Counted from the first letter of the stretch, positions 15,349 through 22,918 are shown. The stretch: DNA of 64,000 bases from Mucilaginibacter sp. L3T2-6 (GCF_030519355.1 NZ_JAUMKC010000003.1:62001-126000); one strand, 5' to 3'. Notes: generated by a model not told the origin, from the letters alone. A program made the numbers and translations.

Positions 15349-16993
15349 ATCGGTCTGAAATCGGTAATTGAATCAATACCCGGAGTCCTTTGGTCTCCGC
15401 CGCGTCAAAATTAACGGTACCATTTAATGCTTGAATACGGGAAACCGTATTTTGCATGCCCTTTCCGGGAGTCCCCTTCCCGCCCAGCCCGATGCCATCA
15501 TCCCGGTATTCCAGCATCAGGCGCCCGTCTTCCATTGAAAAGCCCACATGCGCCTGCGTCGCCTGGCTGTGCTTGCTCATATTCACCATCAGCTCCTGCA
15601 AAACCAGTAACAGTTGTTCCCTTACGGGCAAATCTACCGCCTGCCACAACTCCGTATAATTGCCTTCCACCGCAAGCCGCAGCGCTGGATTTTTAAAAGC
15701 ATTCAGCATCGAGCCGATCCTTTCCGCGAAATCAGCCACTGATTCCGCTTCATCGTGGGCAACGTTCCTGGATATGTTATACATGTTTTCCAGCCGGTCC
15801 AGCAAAATCGTACGATCGAGCTCCGGTAAGTGTTCCACCTCGCTCATGATCCGGTAAATCCCGTTGGCGACCTTATCATGTACCTTTTGAGACAATTTTA
15901 ATCTATTTTCCTGTATCTCCCGTTCGGCCTGGAGCTGTAACCGTTGCTTTCGTTTTCGGTACCACCATATGGTCCAGATGACCGCCACCCCGGAGAGGAT
16001 CAATCCGGCTATCAGCTGGTATCGTCGTTCCGTATTTTTCTTTTGCAGCTGCAGGTTCTCTGTCTTTGCCTTTTCGACGTTATACCGGATCACCGCGAAT
16101 TGGCTTTTTGCCGCGCTACGGGCAGTTTGCAGGCTGTCCTCCAGGCGCTGGTATTGCTGGAAATATTTTTTTGAACCGGCGGGAACCAGCATGATAAGCT
16201 TTCGCAAAGCGGCTAACTGATCGTCCGGACTGTGCAGCTTACTGGCCGCTGCGAACATTTTCCGGGCGTAAAACAAAGCCGAATCCGGTTTATTTTCCAG
16301 GTAAAAATCCGTCAAATGGGCGTAGCTTGAATTTTCACCCCAGGTATCTTTTTCGTGCAACCGGATGGCAAGCGACTTCAACAGTTCAGGCGCGGCATTA
16401 TAATGCCGGTTTTGCAGCCACTTCGTGGCAGCCAGGTTGGTCAGTGTCCGCGCATAATCCGCGCCTTTGGTACCGGTTATCCGGAGCACCGAATCATAAC
16501 TGGCCAGGGCCTTATGATAAGCTTTAAGCTTTTGATAGGAATTACCCTGGTTATTAAAAAAATAAGCGCGTAACTGGGGACTGTCGGCATATTGAAGCGC
16601 CAGTGCATAAAAGCGGAGGGCCTGAATGTTATCATCCGTATTATAAAAGGTCATGCCCAGTTGATTGTAGTCTTCTGCCAGGTGCCCGCGGTTCTTAGGA
16701 TCATGTTCATCCAGTGATTTTAAGGCCTGGATCAGGCTTTCCTGCGCGCCAAAATTATCGCCCGCATCAGACTGGATCAGGGCCATGTTTTGATAAGCCA
16801 TGGCCACCTGTTCCTTATCCGTTGAATAGGTTGCCGACCGGTTGAAATAATAAAACGCAGAATCTTTGCTGGTATTCAGTAAGGCATAGGCTTTTTTATA
16901 ATCGGCCCATTGGCCGGCCGTATGGACAGGCGCCTGATGACACGCCGCCAGCAGTACCAGCCCGACGGTCCATATGTGTGATAATTTTCTCAA
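15338..16993 (-). CDS. TPR sensor histidine kinase (HPK7 type), probable lipoprotein
   Basis: Sensor kinase of about 551 residues. Starting from the TTG at 16993 it begins (L/M)RKLSHIWTVGLVLLAACHQ, a lipoprotein signal with lipobox LAAC; a longer form from the TTG at 17011 is possible. Periplasmic TPR repeats (about 30-270) are followed by a coiled segment, one membrane helix (YQLIAGLILSGVAVIWTIWWY) and a HisKA_3-like domain with the phospho-acceptor in LSQKVHDKVANGIYRI. The ATPase domain has LQELMVNMSKHSQAT, DDGIGLGG and GKGMQNTVSRI. It pairs with the regulator downstream. Operator site 6 lies in the last 110 bases of the coding region. Its own promoter may be TACTTTAG at 17008-17001. Confidence 0.83.
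   Translation of the reverse strand: MRKLSHIWTVGLVLLAACHQAPVHTAGQWADYKKAYALLNTSKDSAFYYFNRSATYSTDKEQVAMAYQNMALIQSDAGDNFGAQESLIQALKSLDEHDPKNRGHLAEDYNQLGMTFYNTDDNIQALRFYALALQYADSPQLRAYFFNNQGNSYQKLKAYHKALASYDSVLRITGTKGADYARTLTNLAATKWLQNRHYNAAPELLKSLAIRLHEKDTWGENSSYAHLTDFYLENKPDSALFYARKMFAAASKLHSPDDQLAALRKLIMLVPAGSKKYFQQYQRLEDSLQTARSAAKSQFAVIRYNVEKAKTENLQLQKKNTERRYQLIAGLILSGVAVIWTIWWYRKRKQRLQLQAEREIQENRLKLSQKVHDKVANGIYRIMSEVEHLPELDRTILLDRLENMYNISRNVAHDEAESVADFAERIGSMLNAFKNPALRLAVEGNYTELWQAVDLPVREQLLLVLQELMVNMSKHSQATQAHVGFSMEDGRLMLEYRDDGIGLGGKGTPGKGMQNTVSRIQALNGTVNFDAAETKGLRVLIQLPISDRYAV
15406..15449 (-). promoter_or_regulatory. Operator site 6 and perfect -7 box inside the kinase gene
   Basis: Dyad TACGGGAAACCGTA at 15436-15449, identical to site 3, within codons of the kinase sequence QNTVSRI. 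TAATTTTG at 15413-15406 (perfect TAnnTTTG) lies 22 bases downstream. The regulator start at 15348 is 58 bases further, a usual leader length. Confidence 0.72.
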
Positions 16994-17019
16994 GGTACCA
17001 CTAAAGTACAATTTATAAT

Positions 17020-17051
17020 AAAAAAATAAGGCAAGCGCGAACTTGCCTTAT
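17020..17051 (-). terminator. Intrinsic terminator ahead of the kinase gene
   Basis: Perfect 10-base stem (ATAAGGCAAG at 17026-17035, CTTGCCTTAT at 17042-17051) with a 6-base loop, followed on the minus strand by a run of seven T. It ends transcripts from the small genes at 17059-17475 and separates them from the kinase gene. Confidence 0.85.
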
Positions 17052-17058
17052 CATAAAA

Positions 17059-17217
17059 TTAACTTCCGGGCGGCGGAGGTGGCGGAGGCGGGTGACCGTT
17101 GTCGCCGCCTGTGCCGCTATCTGCCGTTGCGGTGATGGTATGACCGGCGTTACCACCGGAATGATGCTGCGCAGGACAGGCAAAGGCCAGCCATAGCGCC
17201 AAAAAAATATGGAACAT
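17059..17217 (-). CDS. Short secreted Gly/Pro-rich peptide
   Basis: A 52-residue product: signal-like start MFHIFLALWLAFACPAQ, then HHSGGNAGHTITATADSG and a tail with a run of seven prolines before PGS. No family is recognised. A perfect intrinsic terminator follows 8 bases after the stop, which supports a real transcript. It lies 12 bases after the 81-codon frame at 17230-17475 on the same strand. Confidence 0.5.
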   Translation of the reverse strand: MFHIFLALWLAFACPAQHHSGGNAGHTITATADSGTGGDNGHPPPPPPPPGS

Positions 17218-17229
17218 TTTTGAAAAAAT

Positions 17230-17475
17230 TTAAAAGGTTAATAAATCCTGCAGGCCCGCCGCGGGACTGTCCCGGGTATCGCTGCAAACCGCGTAAGAGG
17301 CGCCTCTTACATTTTTTGGGAAGTGCCGGGCGTCGGTCGCGGAAGCTTTCACCGCTTCCCAAGCCGGATGATTACCTCCGCTTCCTTTGCCCTTTAGCAA
17401 CCGTTCGAATCGATTGCCGGAACAAATATGAAGTGATATAACCGGCTTACAATCAACCGATTCCAGTATTTCCAT
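17230..17475 (-). CDS. Hypothetical 81-residue protein
   Basis: The product begins MEILESVDCKPVISLHICSGNRFERLL and ends AAGLQDLLTF. No family, signal peptide or membrane helix is seen. It is kept because it is co-directional with the 52-residue peptide gene and the stretch has no other explanation; an opposite-strand frame at 17220-17441 is also open. No TACGG dyad lies upstream. Short and uncertain. Confidence 0.35.
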   Translation of the reverse strand: MEILESVDCKPVISLHICSGNRFERLLKGKGSGGNHPAWEAVKASATDARHFPKNVRGASYAVCSDTRDSPAAGLQDLLTF

Positions 17476-17550
17476 TATTTCCGGCGCGATTCCGGAAATG
17501 CGGATGGAATTCCAAAAAATGTTTTAGATTTATCCCTGAAAAATTTGAAA

Positions 17551-18408
17551 ATGTCTGAGTCTGAGTATAAAGAATTGGTCCTGGCGGAGTATGACAGGCA
17601 ACTGAAAGAAGAGCTATTGCCCTCCAATTTATTAGTGCCAAAACCAGCTAGTATCAAGGATGAGGTCGTGATGATTTGTGGGCAAGGCTCATTAACTACC
17701 GGTGACGAAAACATCTTGCGTTCTTTCGTCGGACCGAAAGAGGATATTGGTGCTTATTACAATGCATTTCAGAACGGCTCAGCTGATATCTTTAGACAAG
17801 TGATAACATTATTAGGCCGCCGGTCAGTTAATACCAATATTAAATACATCAATTTACTGGCTTTACTGATAGATTTTCAACCCCGCCCTTATCATCCTAA
17901 CCTGCAAATTAAAAGCACAACCGGTCCTAGCATTAACCCTGCGCGGACTGGAATCATATCTGGTGAACCTCCCGTGGGCCCTGGCACTGTAAACCCCGGA
18001 GGGGAAATAACAAAAGGAAACAGTTATAAATTTTTATGGATTTTTATGGCCGTCATCGTTGCAGGGATGAGCTGGTACCTGGTCGCTAGAAAGACCGTAA
18101 GACAATGTACCGGTAAAGAAGGCTGTATGATCTGGAACAATGACCATTATGAATGCATCGAATGCAATGACAAGTCAACCGATGCGCCGCACTATCCGAT
18201 CCAGCACGAAATTATCGATCATTTTAAACGCATCACCCGTCCGGACACGCTGACCTATCATTCCGTACGCAAAGTATGGTACAGCAATTATAAAGGCAGA
18301 GTGGTGTTTTATACCGACAGCGGCCCCAACCCGCTGGACACCAACCTGAGGGTGTTGCCAATGACCACCCATATCCTGGAAAAATACGTGCTCCATATCA
18401 AAAATTGA
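17551..18408 (+). CDS. Single-pass membrane protein of unknown function
   Basis: A 285-residue protein from the ATG at 17551 (a TTG two codons upstream is less likely). N-terminal cytosolic part MSESEYKELVLAEYDRQLKEELLPS...; Pro/Gly-rich linker at about 125-155; one membrane helix at about 165-182 (FLWIFMAVIVAGMSWYLVA); then an exported Cys-containing domain (QCTGKEGCMIWNNDHYECIEC) reaching the C-terminus. The opening segment recurs in other Bacteroidota proteins near DUF4407 genes in my memory, but no function is known. It precedes operator site 7 by 4 bases. Confidence 0.65.
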   Translation: MSESEYKELVLAEYDRQLKEELLPSNLLVPKPASIKDEVVMICGQGSLTTGDENILRSFVGPKEDIGAYYNAFQNGSADIFRQVITLLGRRSVNTNIKYINLLALLIDFQPRPYHPNLQIKSTTGPSINPARTGIISGEPPVGPGTVNPGGEITKGNSYKFLWIFMAVIVAGMSWYLVARKTVRQCTGKEGCMIWNNDHYECIECNDKSTDAPHYPIQHEIIDHFKRITRPDTLTYHSVRKVWYSNYKGRVVFYTDSGPNPLDTNLRVLPMTTHILEKYVLHIKN

Positions 18409-18412
18409 TCTT

Positions 18413-18456
18413 TACGGTTTTCCGTAAAAATGACTGCACAGAGGCCGGTATTTTTG
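18413..18456 (+). promoter_or_regulatory. Operator site 7 and perfect -7 box (plus strand)
   Basis: Dyad TACGGTTTTCCGTA at 18413-18426 and TATTTTTG at 18449-18456 (perfect TAnnTTTG), 22 bases apart. No TTG occurs at the -33 position, consistent with an activator-dependent promoter. It serves the operon 18477-20566. Confidence 0.8.
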
Positions 18457-18476
18457 AGCCATTAAAACTTAAAGTT

Positions 18477-18566
18477 ATGGCTTCAAAACATCAAGTACCT
18501 TGCCTGAAAACGAAAACAGACGGGTACTGTCCTGATAATTTATTTACACTGCCTGAGTGCCCCTGA
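18477..18566 (+). CDS. 29-residue Cys-containing peptide
   Basis: Short frame MASKHQVPCLKTKTDG then YCPDNLFTLPECP, stop at 18564-18566. Three cysteines and no signal peptide. It starts 20 bases after the -7 box of site 7 and precedes the HNH gene by 32 bases. It could be a leader peptide or a small protein; only position supports it. Confidence 0.4.
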   Translation: MASKHQVPCLKTKTDGYCPDNLFTLPECP

Positions 18567-18598
18567 ACTGAATTCAAACCTAAACCTTATCACTTTTT

Positions 18599-18979
18599 AT
18601 GCAAATTAACCGTTATGACACCACAGGAAACACCGGCAAAAAGCTGATCGGCCGCTACCGGCGTGACGATGAGCAATTCGGGGAAAAGGCTTTAGATGAA
18701 GCGGAACTAGTGCCACCCCACGGCTCCTATGGCCATCTATTGTTCGACCCCCGGTGGCAGTCAAAGCGCAGCGGGATCATGGCACGTGATCAAAGCTGCT
18801 GTGTTATTTGCAAAGGCGTTGACGAGCTCCAGGTACATCACCGGCAGTACCATTATGTCAGGGAAGCCAAAGGGTTTAAAGTACCCTGGGATTACCCGGA
18901 CCACTTGCTGATCACCTTATGCAAAAGCTGCCACCAGCGCGGGCACAGTAAATTTAAAGTACCGATAGTAATCATTTGA
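18599..18979 (+). CDS. HNH-nuclease-like zinc protein
   Basis: A 126-residue protein with an HNH-type core: CCVICKG (first Cys pair), VHHRQY (catalytic His), PWDYPDHLLITLCKSCHQRGH (second Cys pair and His). The family cuts DNA or serves as a zinc fold. The N-terminal 50 residues (MQINRYDTTGNTGKKLIGRYR...) match nothing I know. It is the first large gene of the site-7 operon; the next gene starts 4 bases after its stop. Its presence with DUF4407 membrane proteins is unusual and its target is unknown. Confidence 0.7.
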   Translation: MQINRYDTTGNTGKKLIGRYRRDDEQFGEKALDEAELVPPHGSYGHLLFDPRWQSKRSGIMARDQSCCVICKGVDELQVHHRQYHYVREAKGFKVPWDYPDHLLITLCKSCHQRGHSKFKVPIVII

Positions 18980-18983
18980 AAAT

Positions 18984-19556
18984 ATGTTTGGTTTTACAAA
19001 ACGCACCGGGAATAACGGCATACCACTGCCGCCCCTGAACGGGCATAATCCGGGTACTGCCCAGGCCTTGCCCGAAGTCGAAGAACGGGTTTTTATCGAG
19101 TCAGCGCCCCCCTCTGCACCGCCTGAGGCGACAGCCGTCCCAACGGAACATCATATCGGGATTCTCTACGCTTTCCTGGACCGGAACCACGAGGTAAAAG
19201 GATACGATGACGCGCTGCTGAATCCGGATATCAGTAACCTGAACCAAAACCTGGATTCGCTTAAAAGCGAACTGATCCGCACACTCAAAAAGGTAAAAAC
19301 GTATTACGAGGATTTTATCCAGGAAACGGAATTCCACATCATCAGCCGTTCCCGGAGCGGCATGGTGGATATGGTCGAAGAGCTGGAGATGAAAAAAAAG
19401 ATAGCGCAGGGGCACATCGCCAAAGTAAAAGCCATCGAAGATGACACCGCGCAGGATGAAGGGGATTGTAAAGGCATCCTGATCAGTTATACCCGTGGTT
19501 TCAAAAACGGCCTGGCGGCAATTTCCCATCACCATATTTTATCGAGGAGGTTTTAA
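18984..19556 (+). CDS. Hypothetical helical protein of the site-7 operon
   Basis: A 190-residue soluble protein. Residues 1-55 are disordered and Pro-rich; residues 60-190 are predicted helical (ISNLNQNLDSLKSELIRTLKKVKTYY, VDMVEELEMKKKIAQGHIAKVKAI). No family recognised. It ends 2 bases before the DUF4407 gene, whose ribosome site (GAGGAGG) lies inside its last codons, so the two are coupled. It may be the cytosolic partner of that membrane protein (inference). Confidence 0.6.
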   Translation: MFGFTKRTGNNGIPLPPLNGHNPGTAQALPEVEERVFIESAPPSAPPEATAVPTEHHIGILYAFLDRNHEVKGYDDALLNPDISNLNQNLDSLKSELIRTLKKVKTYYEDFIQETEFHIISRSRSGMVDMVEELEMKKKIAQGHIAKVKAIEDDTAQDEGDCKGILISYTRGFKNGLAAISHHHILSRRF

Positions 19557-19558
19557 CG

Positions 19559-20566
19559 ATGAAAGACAGGTGGATCAAATTCGGCTGTTTCCTGACGGGT
19601 TACAAATATGAGGTCCTGCAAGGCTGTAGTGAAATTGCGCATCGCGCCGTTAAGCGCTATACGGCCGCACTCTTGATCATTTGTATCTTATGGGCGTTTA
19701 TTGGCTATTCCTTTGTCAGCAAATACCTCGCGGCAGAATGGTATTACAGTATTCTTGGCGGAGTTTTATTCGTGCTGATCATTTTGCAGGTAGAACGGCA
19801 GATTATTCTTTCTGATTCGCAAAGTAAATGGAAATACGGCGTGCGCGCTTTTATTGCCCTGGTAATGGCCGTCATCGGATCGATCATTATCGACCAGATC
19901 ATTTTCCGGGAGGATATCAAACACAAAGAATTATTCGAGCTGAACGCGCAGGTGGATTCTTTATTGCCAGCGAGAGAAAGGGAACTGAAAGCCCAAGTAG
20001 CTGAGACGGACCTTAGCATTAATAGAAAAGAGACTGAACGCAAAGCACTGGTCGATGAGCTGACGAAAAGTCCAACAATCAATGTGATGAGTAAAAAAAG
20101 TGATGATATTGCGGTGCCTACCATTACGACTGACACCAATAAAACCACCACGACAAAAACAAATCTCGTTAGAAAAACGGCGGTAACCATTAGTTCCATA
20201 CCTAACCCGAAATTGTCAATGCTGGCACCAATTGATGAGCAAATTAAAGAAATGCGGGCCATTAAAGTGGATCAGGAAAATCGAATATTAAAACTGAGAG
20301 ACGAAGTGACGCAAGAGGCAAAGGCGAACAGCGGTTTCCTGTATGAATTGAAATTGATGTACAAAATTCTGCGGGATTCCGGCCCTGCGCTTTTTGTTTG
20401 GGCGTTGTGGGCCCTGCTGTTGCTGGGCATCGAGATTTTTATCATGGTCAACAAAATGACCCATGGAGACACCGATTACGACGCAACCATACAGCATCAC
20501 ATGGAATTACAGAAACGCAGGCTGAAACTAATGGCCATGCAAATGCCGGAGGTTCAAAATAGTTAA
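19559..20566 (+). CDS. DUF4407 family membrane protein
   Basis: A 335-residue DUF4407 protein. Membrane helices lie at about 35-55, 60-80 and 95-115 (GVRAFIALVMAVIGSIIIDQIIF). A long charged coil spans about 120-250 with a Thr-rich linker in the middle (TITTDTNKTTTTKT). A last helix lies at 278-298 (PALFVWALWALLLLGIEIFIM), followed by a short cytosolic tail. The third paralogue in the window, on the opposite strand and with a different gene set from the first two. Role unknown. Confidence 0.75.
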   Translation: MKDRWIKFGCFLTGYKYEVLQGCSEIAHRAVKRYTAALLIICILWAFIGYSFVSKYLAAEWYYSILGGVLFVLIILQVERQIILSDSQSKWKYGVRAFIALVMAVIGSIIIDQIIFREDIKHKELFELNAQVDSLLPARERELKAQVAETDLSINRKETERKALVDELTKSPTINVMSKKSDDIAVPTITTDTNKTTTTKTNLVRKTAVTISSIPNPKLSMLAPIDEQIKEMRAIKVDQENRILKLRDEVTQEAKANSGFLYELKLMYKILRDSGPALFVWALWALLLLGIEIFIMVNKMTHGDTDYDATIQHHMELQKRRLKLMAMQMPEVQNS

Positions 20567-20681
20567 CATTTATCGAACAGCAGATGGCTTGGTCATATCG
20601 CAAATCTTTCGGTTCCGGTCCCTTCCGTATCAATTTTTCCAAGTTCACACCGTCCGGTTCTATCTCAAAATCTACGATCAT
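20448..20681 (-). CDS. Doubtful hypothetical, overlapping DUF4407 gene end
   Basis: A 77-codon frame starting MIVDFEIEPDGVNLEKLIRKGPEPKDLRY. Only the first 40 codons look protein-like; the rest runs antisense to the DUF4407 gene by 119 bases. Its start overlaps the stop of the next frame (ATGA), as in a coupled pair. Likely a truncated remnant. Confidence 0.25.
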   Translation of the reverse strand: MIVDFEIEPDGVNLEKLIRKGPEPKDLRYDQAICCSINVNYFEPPAFAWPLVSACVSVIPCDAVWLRRNRCLHGSFC

Positions 20682-20866
20682 GATGCAAGATGAATAATAC
20701 GGCGCAATACCTGCCTTTCCAACCCGGAATCGAACAGATCGCCGCTGGTGATCTCCCATTCGGTTTCCATCAACTCCACCTCGGCGGCAAAGCCTCCATT
20801 GGTAAAGACGAGGAAGCGGCCCTTATCGGGCATCAATTGGATATATTTGCGCTCATGATCGGTCAT
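20678..20866 (-). CDS. Hypothetical 62-residue protein
   Basis: MTDHERKYIQLMPDKGRFLVFTNGG and then a C-terminal helix VLRRIIHLAS. No family is recognised. It is coupled to the frame at 20448-20681 by an ATGA overlap. It may be the remnant of a small two-gene module placed between the DUF4407 operon and the Fic-like locus. Confidence 0.35.
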   Translation of the reverse strand: MTDHERKYIQLMPDKGRFLVFTNGGFAAEVELMETEWEITSGDLFDSGLERQVLRRIIHLAS

Positions 20867-20941
20867 AAGTAAAGGACAGCCTGGTGTCCGGGTCATTGCC
20901 GCGCAGGAATACCGGCTGGTGATCTTACCATAATGCGCGGC

Positions 20942-21044
20942 GGCGCGATTTAAATATCGCGCCATTTTTAACCATTTTTGGCGCAATAACTCTATATTGC
21001 GCCACTTTTTTCGTATATTTGGCGTGATAATAAAGTATTGCGCC
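20942..21044 (+). promoter_or_regulatory. Three-dyad operator and promoter of the Fic-like gene
   Basis: Three related dyads: GGCGCGAT-6-ATCGCGCC at 20942-20963, GGCGCAAT-8-ATTGCGCC at 20980-21003 and GGCGTGAT-8-ATTGCGCC at 21021-21044. Their centres are about 39 and 41 bases apart. A perfect -7 box TATATTTG at 21014-21021 lies between dyads two and three. The layout suggests cooperative repression by the downstream winged-helix protein. Confidence 0.75.
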
Positions 21045-21047
21045 ATT

Positions 21048-22436
21048 ATGAAAAAGGAAGCAAAACCTAAAGCAGCGGAAATTTTAGCTATACTGGCCAG
21101 GTTTCCAGAGGGAGCGGGTATTGAAGACATCGGTTTAAACAGCCCAGGTACGCCGCGCAGAACGCTGCAAAGGTGGCTGGAAAAACTGGTAATGGAGGGC
21201 ATCATTGATGTTTCCGGGAAAGCGCGTGCAACCATTTACAAATTAACTGTCGCAGCGGCTAAACCAGAGGCCGCTGCAGCCGCAGACCAAGCACTAATAC
21301 CGATTTCCCTGCCTGGTGAATATGTACGTAGCCGGGTTATTGCACCTATACAGGGCCGCAAGCTCGTCGGTTATAACCGCACGTTTCTGGAATCTTACCG
21401 GCCCAATGTTGACAGCTACCTGACCAAAGATGAAATGGCAAAACTGGCAGCAATTGGTGGTCCCCGATTGGAGCAACCTGCCGGAACCTATGCGAAACAG
21501 ATACTTAATCGCTTACTCATTGACCTATCCTGGAACTCTAGTCGTCTGGAAGGCAATACCTATAGTTTACTGGATACAGAGCGGCTGATCGGGCAAGGCG
21601 AAGAAGCAGATGCCAAAACGGCCAAAGAAGCACAGATGATTTTGAATCACAAGGATGCTATTGAGTTCATTGTAGAATCGGCTGAAGAAATTGGTTATAA
21701 CCGTTACACGATTACCAACCTTCATGCGATGCTGGCGAATAACTTGCTGGCTGACCCGCAAGCGCCGGGACGGCTTCGTTCAATGGCAGTAGGCATTACC
21801 GGCTCCGCGTTTACACCGCTGGCAATACCGCAATTGGTCAGTGAGTTATTTGAACTGATTTTAGCAAAGGCGGCTGAGATCGCAAATCCGTTTGAGCAAT
21901 CATTTTTTATAATGGTGCACTTACCTTACCTGCAACCATTCGATGATGTAAACAAACCTGTTTCGCGTATATCGGCAAACATTCCTTTTATTAAGCGGAA
22001 TCTATCGCCTTTGTCTTTTACTGACGTTCCGGAAGATTTGTACAGCCAAGGCATGTTGGGTGTTTACGAACTCAATGACATCAGCTTGTTAAAAGACGTC
22101 TTTTTATGGGCTTATGAACGTTCGGCCTCACGTTATGCAGTCGTTCGTCAATCGCTTGGTGAACCGGATACCTTCAAATTAAAGTATCGTACCCCAATGC
22201 GTGAATTAATCACGGGCATTATTGTACAGTCTCTAAATTCGAAAGACGCCAGTATCGTCATTAAAAGAAACGCGCAACGGTTGCCCGATGCAGATCAGGA
22301 AAAATTTATTGAGGCAGTAGAAACCGAATTGCTTTCCTTGCATGAAGGCAACTTTGCCAGGTACCGGGTGAGCCCTCAAGCGTTTACGCGGTGGAAAAGC
22401 GGCTGGAAAAAATTATACAAACCTCTTAAGTCGTAA
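21048..22436 (+). CDS. Fic-fold protein with N-terminal winged-helix domain
   Basis: A 462-residue protein from ATG 21048 (4 bases after the last dyad). Residues 1-65 form a winged helix-turn-helix (AEILAILARFPEGAGIEDIG...RTLQRWLEKLVMEGIIDV). A Fic domain follows with the inhibitory-type SSRLEGNTYS segment and, in place of HPFxDGNGRxxR, the degenerate YLQPFDDVNKPVSR near residue 297. The catalytic His is replaced by Gln, so AMP transfer is unlikely. Known relatives with this QPFDDVNK variant sit beside AbiEii-type nucleotidyltransferases, as here. Probable autorepressor and antitoxin-like partner of the next gene. Confidence 0.75.
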   Translation: MKKEAKPKAAEILAILARFPEGAGIEDIGLNSPGTPRRTLQRWLEKLVMEGIIDVSGKARATIYKLTVAAAKPEAAAAADQALIPISLPGEYVRSRVIAPIQGRKLVGYNRTFLESYRPNVDSYLTKDEMAKLAAIGGPRLEQPAGTYAKQILNRLLIDLSWNSSRLEGNTYSLLDTERLIGQGEEADAKTAKEAQMILNHKDAIEFIVESAEEIGYNRYTITNLHAMLANNLLADPQAPGRLRSMAVGITGSAFTPLAIPQLVSELFELILAKAAEIANPFEQSFFIMVHLPYLQPFDDVNKPVSRISANIPFIKRNLSPLSFTDVPEDLYSQGMLGVYELNDISLLKDVFLWAYERSASRYAVVRQSLGEPDTFKLKYRTPMRELITGIIVQSLNSKDASIVIKRNAQRLPDADQEKFIEAVETELLSLHEGNFARYRVSPQAFTRWKSGWKKLYKPLKS

Positions 22437-22817
22437 ATGACTGCCAACCTTAAAACAGGCAATTTTAAGGTTGGCTTACCGAGCCCATTAAACGACAGAC
22501 TTCATTTTTTTCTCTCAAAAGCATGGCAGAACCGCGTAAAAGACAGGGACTGGTTTGATCTGGAATGGTACATCAGAAAAGGTGTACCGCCTGATCTTGA
22601 TCACTTCCGGCTCCGCGCAAAGGATACCGGTGACTGGACCGGGGAGACGAGATCCAAAGAACAGGTACTGAAGCTGCTTAGGGACAAAATAAACGGAGTG
22701 AATTTCCGCAGTGTAAAAGATGATGTTGTCCGGTTTATTGCTGACGACAGCGCGTTAGAAATCTGGGGACCTCAATATTTCCTGGACCTCGCCGAAAAAT
22801 TAAAATTCAGCAGCTGA
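22437..22817 (+). pseudogene. 5'-truncated AbiEii/AbiGii-type toxin gene
   Basis: The 126-codon frame matches only the C-terminal third of AbiEii-family nucleotidyltransferase toxins: HFFLSKAWQNRVKDRDWFDLEWYIRKGVP and then a C-terminal helical part. The nucleotidyltransferase core (GGTSL-type motif and Asp residues) is absent. The frame starts with an ATG abutting the Fic-like stop codon (TAAATG), so it may still be translated. The last 45 bases are repeated almost identically at 37278-37326. The toxin activity is presumably lost, with the repressor kept. Confidence 0.7.
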
Positions 22818-22918
22818 TTGAAACACGGCAACAGGGTTCAAAGCAAAAACCATCCTGATGATTGCAGATTTATTTGCTAATAATTTTAGCATTCAAAGTC
22901 TTTTGCTTATCTTTGTTT

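Noticed and set aside
17475..17545. Inverted repeat TTCCGG...CCGGAA near 17482-17500 as another operator copy
   Set aside because: It does not match TACGG-N4-CCGTA and has no -7 box at the fixed spacing.
20678..21235. A 185-codon minus-strand frame across the Fic promoter
   Set aside because: Its first half is antisense to the Fic-like gene start and dyads; only the last 62 codons have some protein-like look.
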